The notes below the pieces were generated by a model. That model saw only the letters and a list, made by a program, of their open reading frames with translations, did not search any database and was not told the DNA's origin. A program made the position numbers and the translations under genes. A stretch of DNA of 64,000 nt from Candidatus Caenarcanales bacterium (GTDB lineage: Bacteria > Cyanobacteriota > Vampirovibrionia > 2-02-FULL-35-15): the NCBI GenBank assembly GCA_020050435.1, contig JAGVKQ010000005.1, positions 217,535-281,534 of the forward strand, read 5' to 3'. Positions 17,323 to 25,711 of this stretch are shown here, piece by piece. How positions within the stretch are numbered: the first letter of the stretch is position 1; every line of letters starts with the position of its first letter.

Positions 17323-19364
17323 TAAAGAGTTGCCTTTGCTACAATTTCACTTATATCTTCAACTGTTGGAGGAGTTTCACTCTTATCAAGGGTTCTAGCT
17401 GTATCCAGCATGATAGTACAGTATGGACAGGCGCTAGCTGCACTCTTAGCTCCAGATTCTTTGATTTCATTTAGTCTCATTACATTTATTTGTTTGCCTG
17501 GAGCTTCATACCAAAGTTGCGCACCACCACCACCACAGCATGTACCTTTTTCTTTAGAGTTTTCCATTTCTGTATACTTAAGTCCAGGCACTTTTTCAAG
17601 AATATTTCTAGGTGCATCATATTTATCATTATGTCTGCCAAGGTAACAAGAGTCGTGATATGTAATTTCCTGACTTACCTCTTTATTCATAGTAAGTCTT
17701 CCTTCTTTAATGAGCTCCCAGAGTACATCAGTATGATGCATTACTTCTACATCCTTTAAACCAAATTCTGGATATTCATTTCTAAACGTATTAAAGCAGT
17801 GAGGACAATGAGTAATGATTTTTTTTACATTGTTAGAGTTAAAAGTTTCTATATTTTCGATAGCAAGTTCTTGAAATAATCCTTCATCTCCTGCACGACG
17901 TGCCGTATCCCCTGTACATTTTTCTTTCTTTCCTAAAATTGCAAATTTTACATTAGCTTTATTTAAAAGTTTCACCATGGTTTTAGAAACGTTTTGACTT
18001 TTATTATCATATGCTCCAGCACAACCAACCCAGTACAAGTACTCAAAATCTGGCTTATCTGTAACTCTAGGTACATCTAAACCATCAGCCCATTTCTCTC
18101 TATCTTCAGGCGGCTGCCCCCATGGATTTGAACGAGAGCGAATATTTTTTAAAGTATTGAGCATATTGCTTGGAGCTTTATTTTCAGAAATAAGGGTTCT
18201 TCTGAGTTCAATAATTTTTCCAAGTTGGTCAATTCCAACTGGACAAGTTTCAACACATGCTCTACAGGTGGTGCATGACCACAAGGTTGCTTGAGTTATT
18301 AAGTCTTGAAGGTTAGTAGACCCTTCTTTTAATTCACCTTTGTACCCATGATCATACATGGGTTTTTCATACATAATTCGTTTCAAGTCTAAAATTATCC
18401 ATTTAGGTGAGAGCGGCTTTTCAGAGTTTGATGCTGGGCAAAGATCCTGGCATTTTCCACATGCAGTACAGGCATCTAAATCCATTAAATCTTTCCAGGT
18501 AAAGTCTTCTATTTTATTTACTGTTTTTGCAAAATCATCAGGAGGATTATCCATTGCCATTATTTCAACAAGATTAAAAGGAGTAGAAAGTGCACCTTTT
18601 GGTTTTGTATTTGTAAAAAACAGATTAGCAGGAGCTATGAACATATGACTAAACTTTGTAAATGGGGTAAGTGCAATGAAAGAAAAAGTTTGTAGTGCAT
18701 GTACCCACCAGGTTACTAGGTGAATAGTTTTTTTTGTTTCATATGAAAATCCATTAACTAAATTAGCTACCAATGCTCCTACTGGTGCATAGGGTTCTAT
18801 CTGATTTGTAGCTGATTGTCTTAAGCCTTCTATTAAAAACCCTAAAATTACAAATAAACTCAAATAGACTAGCTGTATCCAATCTTTTTGAAAATTATCA
18901 AGCCTTTTAGGTTTTATAACATATCTTATGTATGCAAAAATACCAAGACCAATAAGCATGAGTACTCCAAAGGAATCCATAGCTAATGAATATGCTTTAT
19001 AGAAAGGACCTTGATAAAAATAAACCGGAATTTTATCTTGAACAGTTAATATTTCAGTTCCTATCCAAAGTACAAAAAATCCATAAAAAACAAGTCCATG
19101 AGATAGTCCAACAAGAGCTCTTTCTTTATTTCCTTTATTTGATTTTTCACTCCAGGCTTTATAAACAAAGCTACGGTAAAGCATGTTTTTTATGCGTTCA
19201 GATATATTTTCAAAATTATTTACTTTTCTACCGCGTGACCAATTCTTAATTTTTAAATAAAAACCATATATAAAAAAAACAAAAGAAAGTGAAAAAAAAG
19301 TATAAAAAATCTCCTTATAAAAAGGATAATCATGAATATTCCACCAGAGGATACGAGTTTCCAT
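17322..19364 (-). CDS. Hdr-like membrane iron-sulfur oxidoreductase (CCG domains)
   Basis: A 680-aa fusion that looks like a complete quinone-linked electron-transfer unit. Residues about 15-255 hold five or six membrane helices of the NarI/HdrE type, likely heme b. A two-cluster ferredoxin domain follows: CTACGKCQDLCPAS and CTTCRACVETCPVG. The C-terminal half has two CCG-type cysteine domains as in HdrB/D and GlcF (YWVGCAGAYD...CPHCFNTF and HDSCYLGRHN...GTCCGGGGAQ...ACPYC). This design is shared by proteins annotated as (Fe-S)-binding or heterodisulfide-reductase-related and by FadF-like electron acceptors. The physiological donor is unknown. It is the first gene before the TPR gene at 16696. 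Confidence 0.87.
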   Translation of the reverse strand: METRILWWNIHDYPFYKEIFYTFFSLSFVFFIYGFYLKIKNWSRGRKVNNFENISERIKNMLYRSFVYKAWSEKSNKGNKERALVGLSHGLVFYGFFVLWIGTEILTVQDKIPVYFYQGPFYKAYSLAMDSFGVLMLIGLGIFAYIRYVIKPKRLDNFQKDWIQLVYLSLFVILGFLIEGLRQSATNQIEPYAPVGALVANLVNGFSYETKKTIHLVTWWVHALQTFSFIALTPFTKFSHMFIAPANLFFTNTKPKGALSTPFNLVEIMAMDNPPDDFAKTVNKIEDFTWKDLMDLDACTACGKCQDLCPASNSEKPLSPKWIILDLKRIMYEKPMYDHGYKGELKEGSTNLQDLITQATLWSCTTCRACVETCPVGIDQLGKIIELRRTLISENKAPSNMLNTLKNIRSRSNPWGQPPEDREKWADGLDVPRVTDKPDFEYLYWVGCAGAYDNKSQNVSKTMVKLLNKANVKFAILGKKEKCTGDTARRAGDEGLFQELAIENIETFNSNNVKKIITHCPHCFNTFRNEYPEFGLKDVEVMHHTDVLWELIKEGRLTMNKEVSQEITYHDSCYLGRHNDKYDAPRNILEKVPGLKYTEMENSKEKGTCCGGGGAQLWYEAPGKQINVMRLNEIKESGAKSAASACPYCTIMLDTARTLDKSETPPTVEDISEIVAKATL

Positions 19365-19455
19365 AGACGATATTCTACCAAGCCCATAGAGACGTTATAT
19401 AAGCTAATAAAAACTTTGTAACACGTTGTTTTATATTTAGATGGGGGTGTCTGTA

Positions 19456-20325
19456 CTACGCCGGCTTTTTATTTCTTAAACCCTTGGCTCTTTCTGTATA
19501 CGTAAGAGCTTTAGCATTGTCTCCAGTTTTTTTGTAGGCTTGAGCTATATTGTCTAGAACTACGATAAGATCTGGACTATTAACTCCTATCTTTGTTTCA
19601 AGGATAGACAATGTCTTTGTAAATAAAGGAAGACATTCTTGGTATTTGCCTTGCAAGTAATAGATTGCAGCTAAATCATTTAATGCTTTTGCATAAGAGA
19701 CATCATCCTTTTTGTCTTTTTTACTATCACGCCCAGTAATGATTTCTTTGTAAATAGTCTCTGCTTCTAGAAACTTCTTTTCAACTTTGTAAACTTCAGC
19801 AAGATTTCTTTTCATTATTTCTGTATTTAGATCATCCTTGCCAAGAGTTGCATTTAAAACTTCAACGGAGTCTTTATATAAAGCTTCTGCCTTGTCAAAT
19901 CTTTTTTCTGCAAAATATACACTAGCAAGATTGTTTTGTGAAAGAGCAACTTGGACATTGTTTTTCCCAAGAACTTTTTCTCTAATGGCAAGAGATTTTT
20001 TATAGCATTGTTCCGCATCACTAAGTTTGCCTTGAATTCTGTAGAGTTCTCCCAGGTTATTTAATGCAGTAGCTGTTTTTGGGCTTTCAGAACCAAAAGT
20101 TTTTTTAGAATAGTCCAATGACTGATTAGCAAAAACAAGAGCGTCTTTAATTTTCCCTTGTTGATAAAGTTCAAGTGTTTTTTTATTTAAGTCTTTAAAA
20201 ACAGCGTCTTTTGCTTTTAACTCTTCAGGCGCCATGGCACATTCAAGACAGTTTTGTTTTGCACAACCACTTAAAGTTAAAACTAATAATAAAAATAATG
20301 ACACTAAACTTTTAGACAATTTCAT
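19456..20325 (-). CDS. TPR lipoprotein
   Basis: A 289-aa predicted lipoprotein: signal peptide with lipobox LSGC at residues 18-21, mature Cys21. The mature part consists of about five 42-residue kinesin-light-chain-type TPRs (ATALNNLGELYRIQGKLSDAEQCYKKSL, VALSQNNLASVYFAEKRFDKAEALYKDS and so on). It should be membrane-anchored in the periplasm or outer membrane and bind other proteins. A very strong AAAGGAG site lies just upstream of the ATG. It overlaps the stop region of the 82-aa gene at 20312 by 14 nt and is probably co-transcribed with it and aroQ. Confidence 0.85.
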   Translation of the reverse strand: MKLSKSLVSLFLLLVLTLSGCAKQNCLECAMAPEELKAKDAVFKDLNKKTLELYQQGKIKDALVFANQSLDYSKKTFGSESPKTATALNNLGELYRIQGKLSDAEQCYKKSLAIREKVLGKNNVQVALSQNNLASVYFAEKRFDKAEALYKDSVEVLNATLGKDDLNTEIMKRNLAEVYKVEKKFLEAETIYKEIITGRDSKKDKKDDVSYAKALNDLAAIYYLQGKYQECLPLFTKTLSILETKIGVNSPDLIVVLDNIAQAYKKTGDNAKALTYTERAKGLRNKKPA

Positions 20326-20560
20326 TTTCTTCTCCTTTGATTGACTTCTTTAAAAAAACTGGACATTTTGCTACTGATCTTTTTTCTTCAAAAACTACAT
20401 CTGGTCGGAGTTTAAATTTACACCTAACACCAGGAAAAAAAGGTTTTTGAGGGGTATAATATTTACACTCAAAACATAGTTCAAAACGAGCAGTAGTGGT
20501 CGCTTTTCTCCTCCAGGGATCAAGGGTTATTGCTGCGTCTATATTGTCGTTTAGCGGCAC
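20312..20560 (-). CDS. small four-cysteine protein, 82 aa
   Basis: Unrecognised small protein with a likely metal site: CFEC at residues 29-32, then Cys47 (GVRCKF) and Cys65 (VAKCPVF). Four cysteines of this spacing would suit Zn2+ or an iron-sulfur cluster. No signal peptide or helix. It lies 4 nt after aroQ and overlaps the TPR lipoprotein by 14 nt, so it is part of a compact operon. No function is assigned. Confidence 0.6.
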   Translation of the reverse strand: MPLNDNIDAAITLDPWRRKATTTARFELCFECKYYTPQKPFFPGVRCKFKLRPDVVFEEKRSVAKCPVFLKKSIKGEENEIV

Positions 20561-20564
20561 GGCT

Positions 20565-21029
20565 TTATATTATAGATCCTAATGCTAATAATCCCAACTT
20601 ATAACTATCTACTCCAAAACCGGTGATTTGTCCTACACATGCTGGAGCTGTTAATGACTTATGTCTAAATTCTTCTCTTTTATGGATGTTAGAAATATGT
20701 ACTTCAACAGTAGGTAGTTTTACAGCTAAAATGGCATCTCTAATAGCAACACTAGTGTGAGTGTAAGCAGCTGGATTTATAAGAATGCCATCAAAATCTT
20801 TTTTATATGCTTCATGTATAAAATCTACAATTTTTCCTTCAATATTTGATTGCTTAACTTCTAGTTCTACATCCAATTCTTTAGCAAGGCTTTTTAAATC
20901 CTTATTTATCTTTTCAAAGCTTATATTTCCATAAATACCCTTTTCTCTTTTCCCAAGAAGATTTAGATTAGGCCCATGTAGTACTAATACTTTCTTTGGT
21001 TTTGATGGCGATTTTTTCTTTTTTGACAT
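20565..21029 (-). CDS. aroQ: type II 3-dehydroquinate dehydratase
   Basis: A 154-aa enzyme of the shikimate pathway, dehydrating 3-dehydroquinate to 3-dehydroshikimate. Type II hallmarks are all visible: [18 protein letters not shown] with the catalytic Arg and Tyr region, [33 protein letters not shown] and [18 protein letters not shown] (active-site His). A basic N-terminal stretch ([13 protein letters not shown]) of about 13 residues precedes the family core; the true start could be shorter but no better start codon is evident. It works in the same pathway as the DAHP synthase gene at 46407. Confidence 0.95.
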   Translation of the reverse strand: MSKKKKSPSKPKKVLVLHGPNLNLLGKREKGIYGNISFEKINKDLKSLAKELDVELEVKQSNIEGKIVDFIHEAYKKDFDGILINPAAYTHTSVAIRDAILAVKLPTVEVHISNIHKREEFRHKSLTAPACVGQITGFGVDSYKLGLLALGSII

Positions 21030-21130
21030 AGGAATATTATAGCTGAGCCTATGTTCTTATGCCTCTTGTTCATAGTGCATAGGCTCACAGGTTCAAATTT
21101 ATGTTATCTTATATTAAAAAGGAGCCTATC

Positions 21131-21343
21131 ATGTCATCAATTTTAAAAAATGTGTCAAATGAAGAAAAGCTTAGAGTAGTAAAAGATATAGTAGTGGCTT
21201 ATATAAATAGCTCAGTTAAGAAAAAGGGTGAAGAAACAGAGCCTACATTAAAACCAGAAAACGTTTGTGATTTACTAAAAAAAGTCTTTAAAACTATAGA
21301 TGAGCTTGCACCTATGAGTGAAAATAAAGTTGGATTGCACTAG
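21131..21343 (+). CDS. hypothetical protein, 70 aa
   Basis: A small soluble helical protein (MSSILKNVSNEEKLRVVKDI..., ending LAPMSENKVGLH). The ATG at 21131 is chosen over an upstream in-frame ATG at 21101 because AAAGGAG lies at a proper distance before it. The pattern of a short regulator-like helix bundle resembles many uncharacterised small proteins, and I cannot assign a family. It is 8 nt upstream of kdsB in the same direction and is probably co-transcribed with it. Confidence 0.65.
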   Translation: MSSILKNVSNEEKLRVVKDIVVAYINSSVKKKGEETEPTLKPENVCDLLKKVFKTIDELAPMSENKVGLH

Positions 21344-21351
21344 TATTTAAA

Positions 21352-22083
21352 ATGACTACAGCCATTGTTATTCCTGCGCGCTATGAAAGTACTCGCTTTC
21401 CTGGGAAGCCATTAGCTTTAATTTCGGGAAAGCCAATGATAGAGTGGGTTGTAAAAAGAGCAAAGGAAGCCAAGCTGGCTGACAGAATTATTATTGCTTG
21501 TGATGATGATAGAATCTTTGATTTTGCTAAAAAAAATCTAGATGTAGAAGTAGAAATGACTTCACCTGATCATACCTGTGGAACAGATAGAATCATAGAA
21601 GTTTTAAAGAGAAATCTAGATATAGAATATGTCGTGAACTTTCAAGGGGATGAACCTCTTCTTCCAGGTGCATATGCCGATATTTTAATCAAATCGAGTG
21701 TAGAAAATAAAAACGCTATTTCTACTCTAATCACACCTATTAAAGATAAAAAAGATTTAGATAATCCAAATATAGCAAAAGTAATTCTAGATAAAGATGG
21801 CTATGCTATATGTTTTTCTCGTTCTCAAATCCCATATAATCGTGATAATCGATCTGATTTTACTTATTATAAACACATTGGAATATACGGCTATAGCAGA
21901 GAAGTTCTTTTAAAATTTGGTGAGCTTCCAGTAAGTGAAATAGAAACCATGGAACAGTTAGAGCAGCTAAGAGCTATATTTAATGGCATTAAAATTAAAA
22001 CCAATATTGTAGAAAAAGCATTTCAACCAGTAGATCTTCCTAGTGATGTAAAGCTTGTAGAAAGCGTTTTAGCTCTTAACTAA
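21352..22083 (+). CDS. kdsB: 3-deoxy-manno-octulosonate cytidylyltransferase
   Basis: A 243-aa enzyme that activates KDO as CMP-KDO for lipopolysaccharide core synthesis, in the cytoplasm. Signatures: IPARYESTRFPGKPLALI with the nucleotide-binding Arg/Lys, NFQGDEPLL, FSRSQIPYNRD, YKHIGIYGYSRE and METMEQLEQLRA-type IETMEQLEQLRAIFNG. All key residues are in place and the length is typical. Its presence implies an outer membrane with KDO-containing LPS. There is no Shine-Dalgarno site, so it may rely on coupling to the 70-aa gene just upstream. Its last 15 nt overlap the convergent coiled-coil gene. Confidence 0.95.
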   Translation: MTTAIVIPARYESTRFPGKPLALISGKPMIEWVVKRAKEAKLADRIIIACDDDRIFDFAKKNLDVEVEMTSPDHTCGTDRIIEVLKRNLDIEYVVNFQGDEPLLPGAYADILIKSSVENKNAISTLITPIKDKKDLDNPNIAKVILDKDGYAICFSRSQIPYNRDNRSDFTYYKHIGIYGYSREVLLKFGELPVSEIETMEQLEQLRAIFNGIKIKTNIVEKAFQPVDLPSDVKLVESVLALN

Positions 22084-23397
22084 GTTTTCAGCTTTTTCTT
22101 GTGTCTTTTCTTGTCTTAAAACTTCTGATTTTAGTTTACTGATTCTAGTATGTAAACTAATGGCTATGTTTTTAGCTGAATTTAACTCTTCTTTTAAAGA
22201 ATCTGCTTTTTCAGGTAAAGATGAGAGCTCATCTATTTTTTGCTGAAGGGAAGCAATCTTTTCATGGGCTTTTTCTAAAGACTCAGTATTAAGAGCAAGT
22301 TCTTTAGTTAAATTAGTACTTTTATTTTCAGAAGTAGTTAACTTGTCATTTAATAAAGATGATTCATTCTCAATCTGACTCTTTACAATAAGTATAGCTT
22401 CATAATCAGATTGAAGTTTTTGTACTATTAAAACTTTTTCATTTATTGACCTTGAAGCTTTTGCTTCTTGATCATTTAACTCGTCTAAAGACTCAATAAC
22501 TTCATTTAACTTTTCAATAATGCTTTCGCTACTTTTTGTTTTTCCAGAGAATAATTTGCTTAAGAAGCCACCATCATTAGATTTGCTGATTTCTTCTTTT
22601 GCTTTATTTAATTTTTCTTTAATTGATTTGATTGATTTGTTTTGATCTTGAGATTCTTGTGGTGTATTTAATTCACCTTCAGAAAGTTGCTTATTTTTAT
22701 TAAAAGTAGACTGGTATAGAGAAATAAGTTCTTTTAATTTACTGTCAGAAATACTTTTAGGAAAATACTTCTCAACTAATTTTTCAGTTATTCTTTGGAG
22801 AGTTTTGCCTACACCTTCGGCAGTACTAGGATACTTCTCTTTTACTTTTTCAATTAAAACTACTGAAAGCTCATTGATGTTTGAAATTTGATTAAGGCTA
22901 ACTGATGCTAATGCTAATCTTACTGCCCAAATTGCATGTGTGTTTGGATCGACATCATTTTGAAGAGTTAACTCTTTTTGAAATTTTCTAAATTTCCCAA
23001 GATTTTTAGATTCAATATGTAACAGTGTTTGTAAGTGTCTGATAATATCTTTTTGAGCTTTGCACTGCTTGTTTTGAAGTCTTATATGATTAAAATCAGC
23101 TACTGATGTTTCTTTTTGTTTTGCAGGAAAAAGGAAAAGGATTTGATTTTCAAGTGTCCATACATAGTTTAGTATTTCTTCTTGGATTTCTTCTTCGGAA
23201 GCTTTTTGCCAATTCTTAGTCGGAGAAATGCTGTAAACAGCTTGAGTTAATTCTTCTTGAGAAAGTTTTTTACCTCTGCTTTGTAAAAGTGAAGCTAATT
23301 CCTCAATGTTAGTAGCAGGAAATTCACAAAGTGTTTTTAAAACAATTTTTTGAGTTTCTTTGTTTAAGGTTTGTGGTTGTTCTTGAGTAGCTACCAT
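22069..23397 (-). CDS. hypothetical coiled-coil protein, 442 aa
   Basis: A soluble protein with two parts: an N-terminal globular region (about 1-215; QKIVLKTLCEFPATNIEELASLL and HTT-like helices suggest a helical domain) and a long Lys/Glu/Ser-rich coiled coil (about 250-440) interrupted by a GGFLSKLFSGK patch. No signal peptide. It lies downstream of the S1-domain gene by 24 nt in the same direction and may be co-expressed with it. It could be a structural or nucleic-acid-associated protein, but no family is recognised. Confidence 0.7.
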   Translation of the reverse strand: MVATQEQPQTLNKETQKIVLKTLCEFPATNIEELASLLQSRGKKLSQEELTQAVYSISPTKNWQKASEEEIQEEILNYVWTLENQILFLFPAKQKETSVADFNHIRLQNKQCKAQKDIIRHLQTLLHIESKNLGKFRKFQKELTLQNDVDPNTHAIWAVRLALASVSLNQISNINELSVVLIEKVKEKYPSTAEGVGKTLQRITEKLVEKYFPKSISDSKLKELISLYQSTFNKNKQLSEGELNTPQESQDQNKSIKSIKEKLNKAKEEISKSNDGGFLSKLFSGKTKSSESIIEKLNEVIESLDELNDQEAKASRSINEKVLIVQKLQSDYEAILIVKSQIENESSLLNDKLTTSENKSTNLTKELALNTESLEKAHEKIASLQQKIDELSSLPEKADSLKEELNSAKNIAISLHTRISKLKSEVLRQEKTQEKAENLVKS

Positions 23398-23421
23398 TTT
23401 ATTCTCCTTATCACTTACACT

Positions 23422-24648
23422 TTAATTATTAAGGGCTTCTTCTGTTTCATTTTCCAATGAACATAATGCAAAATTATCTAGGCTAATAGAAGGGATATTG
23501 ATTGAATCATAATCACTTCCATTATTTCCATTACCATTTCCATTACTTAATGTTGCATTCTCTAATGGTGCATTTTCTGACTCATCTGATGATTGAAGTT
23601 TAACCCCTTCAATTTTTTCTTGAGTTACATCAATAAGTGACAAACCAATTTTCTTTTGATTAATATCAAGCTTTACAACTTTTGCAATTATAGTAGAACC
23701 AACTTTTGGTTTTTCAGATCCCTCTGGGATTTCTGAATTATGAAGAAGAGCTTCAATTCCTGGTAATAACTCTACAAAAATACCAAATGCTGCTTCGCTA
23801 ATTACTGTTCCGTAAATTAACATGCCAGCTTCAACCTTGGATTTGATTTGTGTCCATGGATCTCCAAGTAACTTCTTAATACTGAGTGCTACTCTTTGAT
23901 TTTCTTTCTCTACCCTGAAAATAACAGCTTTTATTTCTTGACCCACTTTTACAACTTCTTTTGGGTGATTGTATCTTCCCCAGCTAAGTTCAGAAGCTGG
24001 AATTAAACCGTCAATACCACCAAGGTCAATAAATACACCAAAATCTGCAATTCTAAGTACAGGAGCAGAAACGATGTCTCCTTCTTTTAGTTTTAGTAAG
24101 GTATCTTCTGCTTTTCTTTGTTTTTCTAAGTCAACTGCTTTCTTTTGATTTAAAATTAATTTTCTTTCATTTTGGTTGATTTCTTCAATTAATACTTCAA
24201 TTTCTTGTCCAATCCAATTTTCTTGAGCAATACCTGGAAGTCTAATATATCTTCCTGGTAAGAAGGCTCTTATGGAGTCAATGAATATCTCAGCGCCACC
24301 TTTTATAACCTTTGAAATGGTTACTTTAAATGAGTTCTCTTCTAATTTTAGTTGTTCGAGTTTTCCCCAGATTTCTTTTTCTTTTAATGCTCTTGGTGAA
24401 ACTAAGTATCTGTCACTTTTATCTGGTCCAGATAAAACTACTGCTTTTAATTCTTCATTTTGCTTTACTTCTTCAGCTGTTAAATGAGTGCTTGGAATAA
24501 AACCTTCCCACTCTTCATTAATATCAACAATATAGCCATCTTTTAATTTGGCTAGAATTCTACAACTAACTTCTACATCCTTTGTAAGCTTATTTGCATA
24601 TTTTGCTTTTAACTCTTCAAATGTAATTGTTGACATTGTTTTTGACAT
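23422..24648 (-). CDS. S1 RNA-binding domain protein (ribosomal S1-like)
   Basis: A 408-aa protein with four S1/OB domains: about 15-65 (DVEVSCRILAKLKDGYIVDI), 100-165 (SFKVTISKVIKGGAEIFI), 190-260 (GDIVSAPVLRIADFGVFIDL...GLIPASELSWGRYNHP) and 275-345 (GMLIYGTVISEAAFGIFVEL). The third is the most typical RNA-binding copy. The C-terminal 60 residues are Asn/Gly/Glu-rich and probably disordered. Layout and length match the short S1 protein of Cyanobacteria-like and Firmicute-like genomes, which binds mRNA on the ribosome. It could be rpsA of this organism or a second S1-domain protein; the window alone cannot tell. Confidence 0.85.
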   Translation of the reverse strand: MSKTMSTITFEELKAKYANKLTKDVEVSCRILAKLKDGYIVDINEEWEGFIPSTHLTAEEVKQNEELKAVVLSGPDKSDRYLVSPRALKEKEIWGKLEQLKLEENSFKVTISKVIKGGAEIFIDSIRAFLPGRYIRLPGIAQENWIGQEIEVLIEEINQNERKLILNQKKAVDLEKQRKAEDTLLKLKEGDIVSAPVLRIADFGVFIDLGGIDGLIPASELSWGRYNHPKEVVKVGQEIKAVIFRVEKENQRVALSIKKLLGDPWTQIKSKVEAGMLIYGTVISEAAFGIFVELLPGIEALLHNSEIPEGSEKPKVGSTIIAKVVKLDINQKKIGLSLIDVTQEKIEGVKLQSSDESENAPLENATLSNGNGNGNNGSDYDSINIPSISLDNFALCSLENETEEALNN

Positions 24649-24686
24649 TATCTTCGCCTCACTTAATTAATTAAAACTAGAATATT

Positions 24687-25109
24687 TTAACTTGCTTTAG
24701 CATTTACAAAAAAGACTTTACTAGCATAACCTAAACCTAAGCTAACTGCTAGGCAGATAATTCCTAAAATTGCTTTATCAATACTGCTATTACGCAAAAA
24801 ATAACCTATTGACATCATAATACCTAGTAAAACAAAGCCTCTTATACCTAGGACTTTTATCCAACCTATATACATGTCATTTCCTGTAAAGGTTATTGAC
24901 TTTGCATTATTACAATATTTAGTAGCAACCTTTTGAAGAACAAATCTACCTTTTAATAGTCCAATAATAACTCCAATTGAAGCAAAAATAATTAGCTTAG
25001 GCCCAATATCTAATGTAAGTAATCCCTGTACACCCGTTGAAAGTAATCTTATTGAAACAGCTAGCCAGATTAACCCAACAATTAATAAACTTACTTTTTC
25101 TGGTTTCAT
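24687..25109 (-). CDS. hypothetical four-helix membrane protein, 140 aa
   Basis: An integral membrane protein with four predicted helices (about 6-26, 33-50, 85-105, 112-132) and a short hydrophilic loop at 55-75 (ATKYCNNAKSITFTGND). No family recognised. It stands 38 nt downstream of nothing on its strand and upstream of the S1-domain gene (39 nt away), so may share its transcript. The start is MKPEKVSLLIVG, directly followed by the first helix. Confidence 0.65.
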   Translation of the reverse strand: MKPEKVSLLIVGLIWLAVSIRLLSTGVQGLLTLDIGPKLIIFASIGVIIGLLKGRFVLQKVATKYCNNAKSITFTGNDMYIGWIKVLGIRGFVLLGIMMSIGYFLRNSSIDKAILGIICLAVSLGLGYASKVFFVNAKAS

Positions 25110-25243
25110 TTTATTTTTATCCTTATTCTTATTTCTTGATCATTATATTAAAGTCATCTTAATATAAAATTTGTATTTCTAACCATTTCTTTACCTTCCA
25201 AGCCTCTTACCTAAGCCTTTTAAACAAAGGATCAGGTTGAAAA

Positions 25244-25259
25244 TAAAATTTATTTAATA
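25244..25259. promoter_or_regulatory. copy 5 of the ATTAAAT-N2-ATTTAAT palindrome (one mismatch)
   Basis: ATAAAATTTATTTAAT differs from the consensus ATTAAATTTATTTAAT at one base. It lies 86 bp upstream of the gene at 25345. Other copies are at 30997, 32223, 35519 and 39923. Confidence 0.45.
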
Positions 25260-25344
25260 TATATAGAAAATCGAGAAAGATTAACTTTATTTTATCTAGA
25301 TTATCTGTATATAGTCTTCAAAAAACCTAACAAAGAGGCTATTA

Positions 25345-25671
25345 TTGTTTCATAAGGTTAAATCTATGAAATCCCACTCAAAAAATGAATCAGTACCAAT
25401 AAGAGCTTTAGATCAAGAGCTTATTAATTTATTGTATAAACAATTAACTGATGAATTAGCAGAACTAATTAAAGAATTAAATGACTCCTCAAAGATCGGT
25501 GCTTTTGGTGCTATGTCTACCTTATCAGCAAAGATCTCTGAAATGTCAGCAGATATTAAAAAACTTCAACATCTTCCTTCAATGCTTACAAATCCTTTTA
25601 TTATGGAAGATCCTAGAGATGTTCTAGATGATTTAAGTAAGAAATATAATAAGAAGAAAAAGAAGAAGTAA
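25345..25671 (+). CDS. hypothetical helical protein with poly-Lys tail, 108 aa
   Basis: A small soluble helical protein with a basic C-terminus (SKKYNKKKKKK). The first start is TTG, preceded by AAAGAGG at a spacing of 6 nt; an ATG seven codons downstream (25366) is the alternative, with a weaker AAGG site. I prefer the TTG on the ribosome binding site, without certainty. The lysine tail suggests binding to nucleic acid or membrane, but this is a guess. A copy of the 16-bp palindrome shared with the nuclease-like gene cluster lies upstream, hinting at shared control. Confidence 0.6.
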   Translation: MFHKVKSMKSHSKNESVPIRALDQELINLLYKQLTDELAELIKELNDSSKIGAFGAMSTLSAKISEMSADIKKLQHLPSMLTNPFIMEDPRDVLDDLSKKYNKKKKKK

Positions 25672-25683
25672 ACGTCTTTGCCG

Positions 25684-25711
25684 GTAGAAGCGCGATTAAT
25701 TGCGCTTCTAC
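25684..25711. repeat. perfect 10-bp inverted repeat between convergent genes
   Basis: GTAGAAGCGC and GCGCTTCTAC flank an 8-nt loop and overlap the stop codon of the PilC-like gene. There is no T-run on either strand, so it is either a bidirectional terminator without a U-tract or a dispersed palindromic repeat. Confidence 0.5.
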
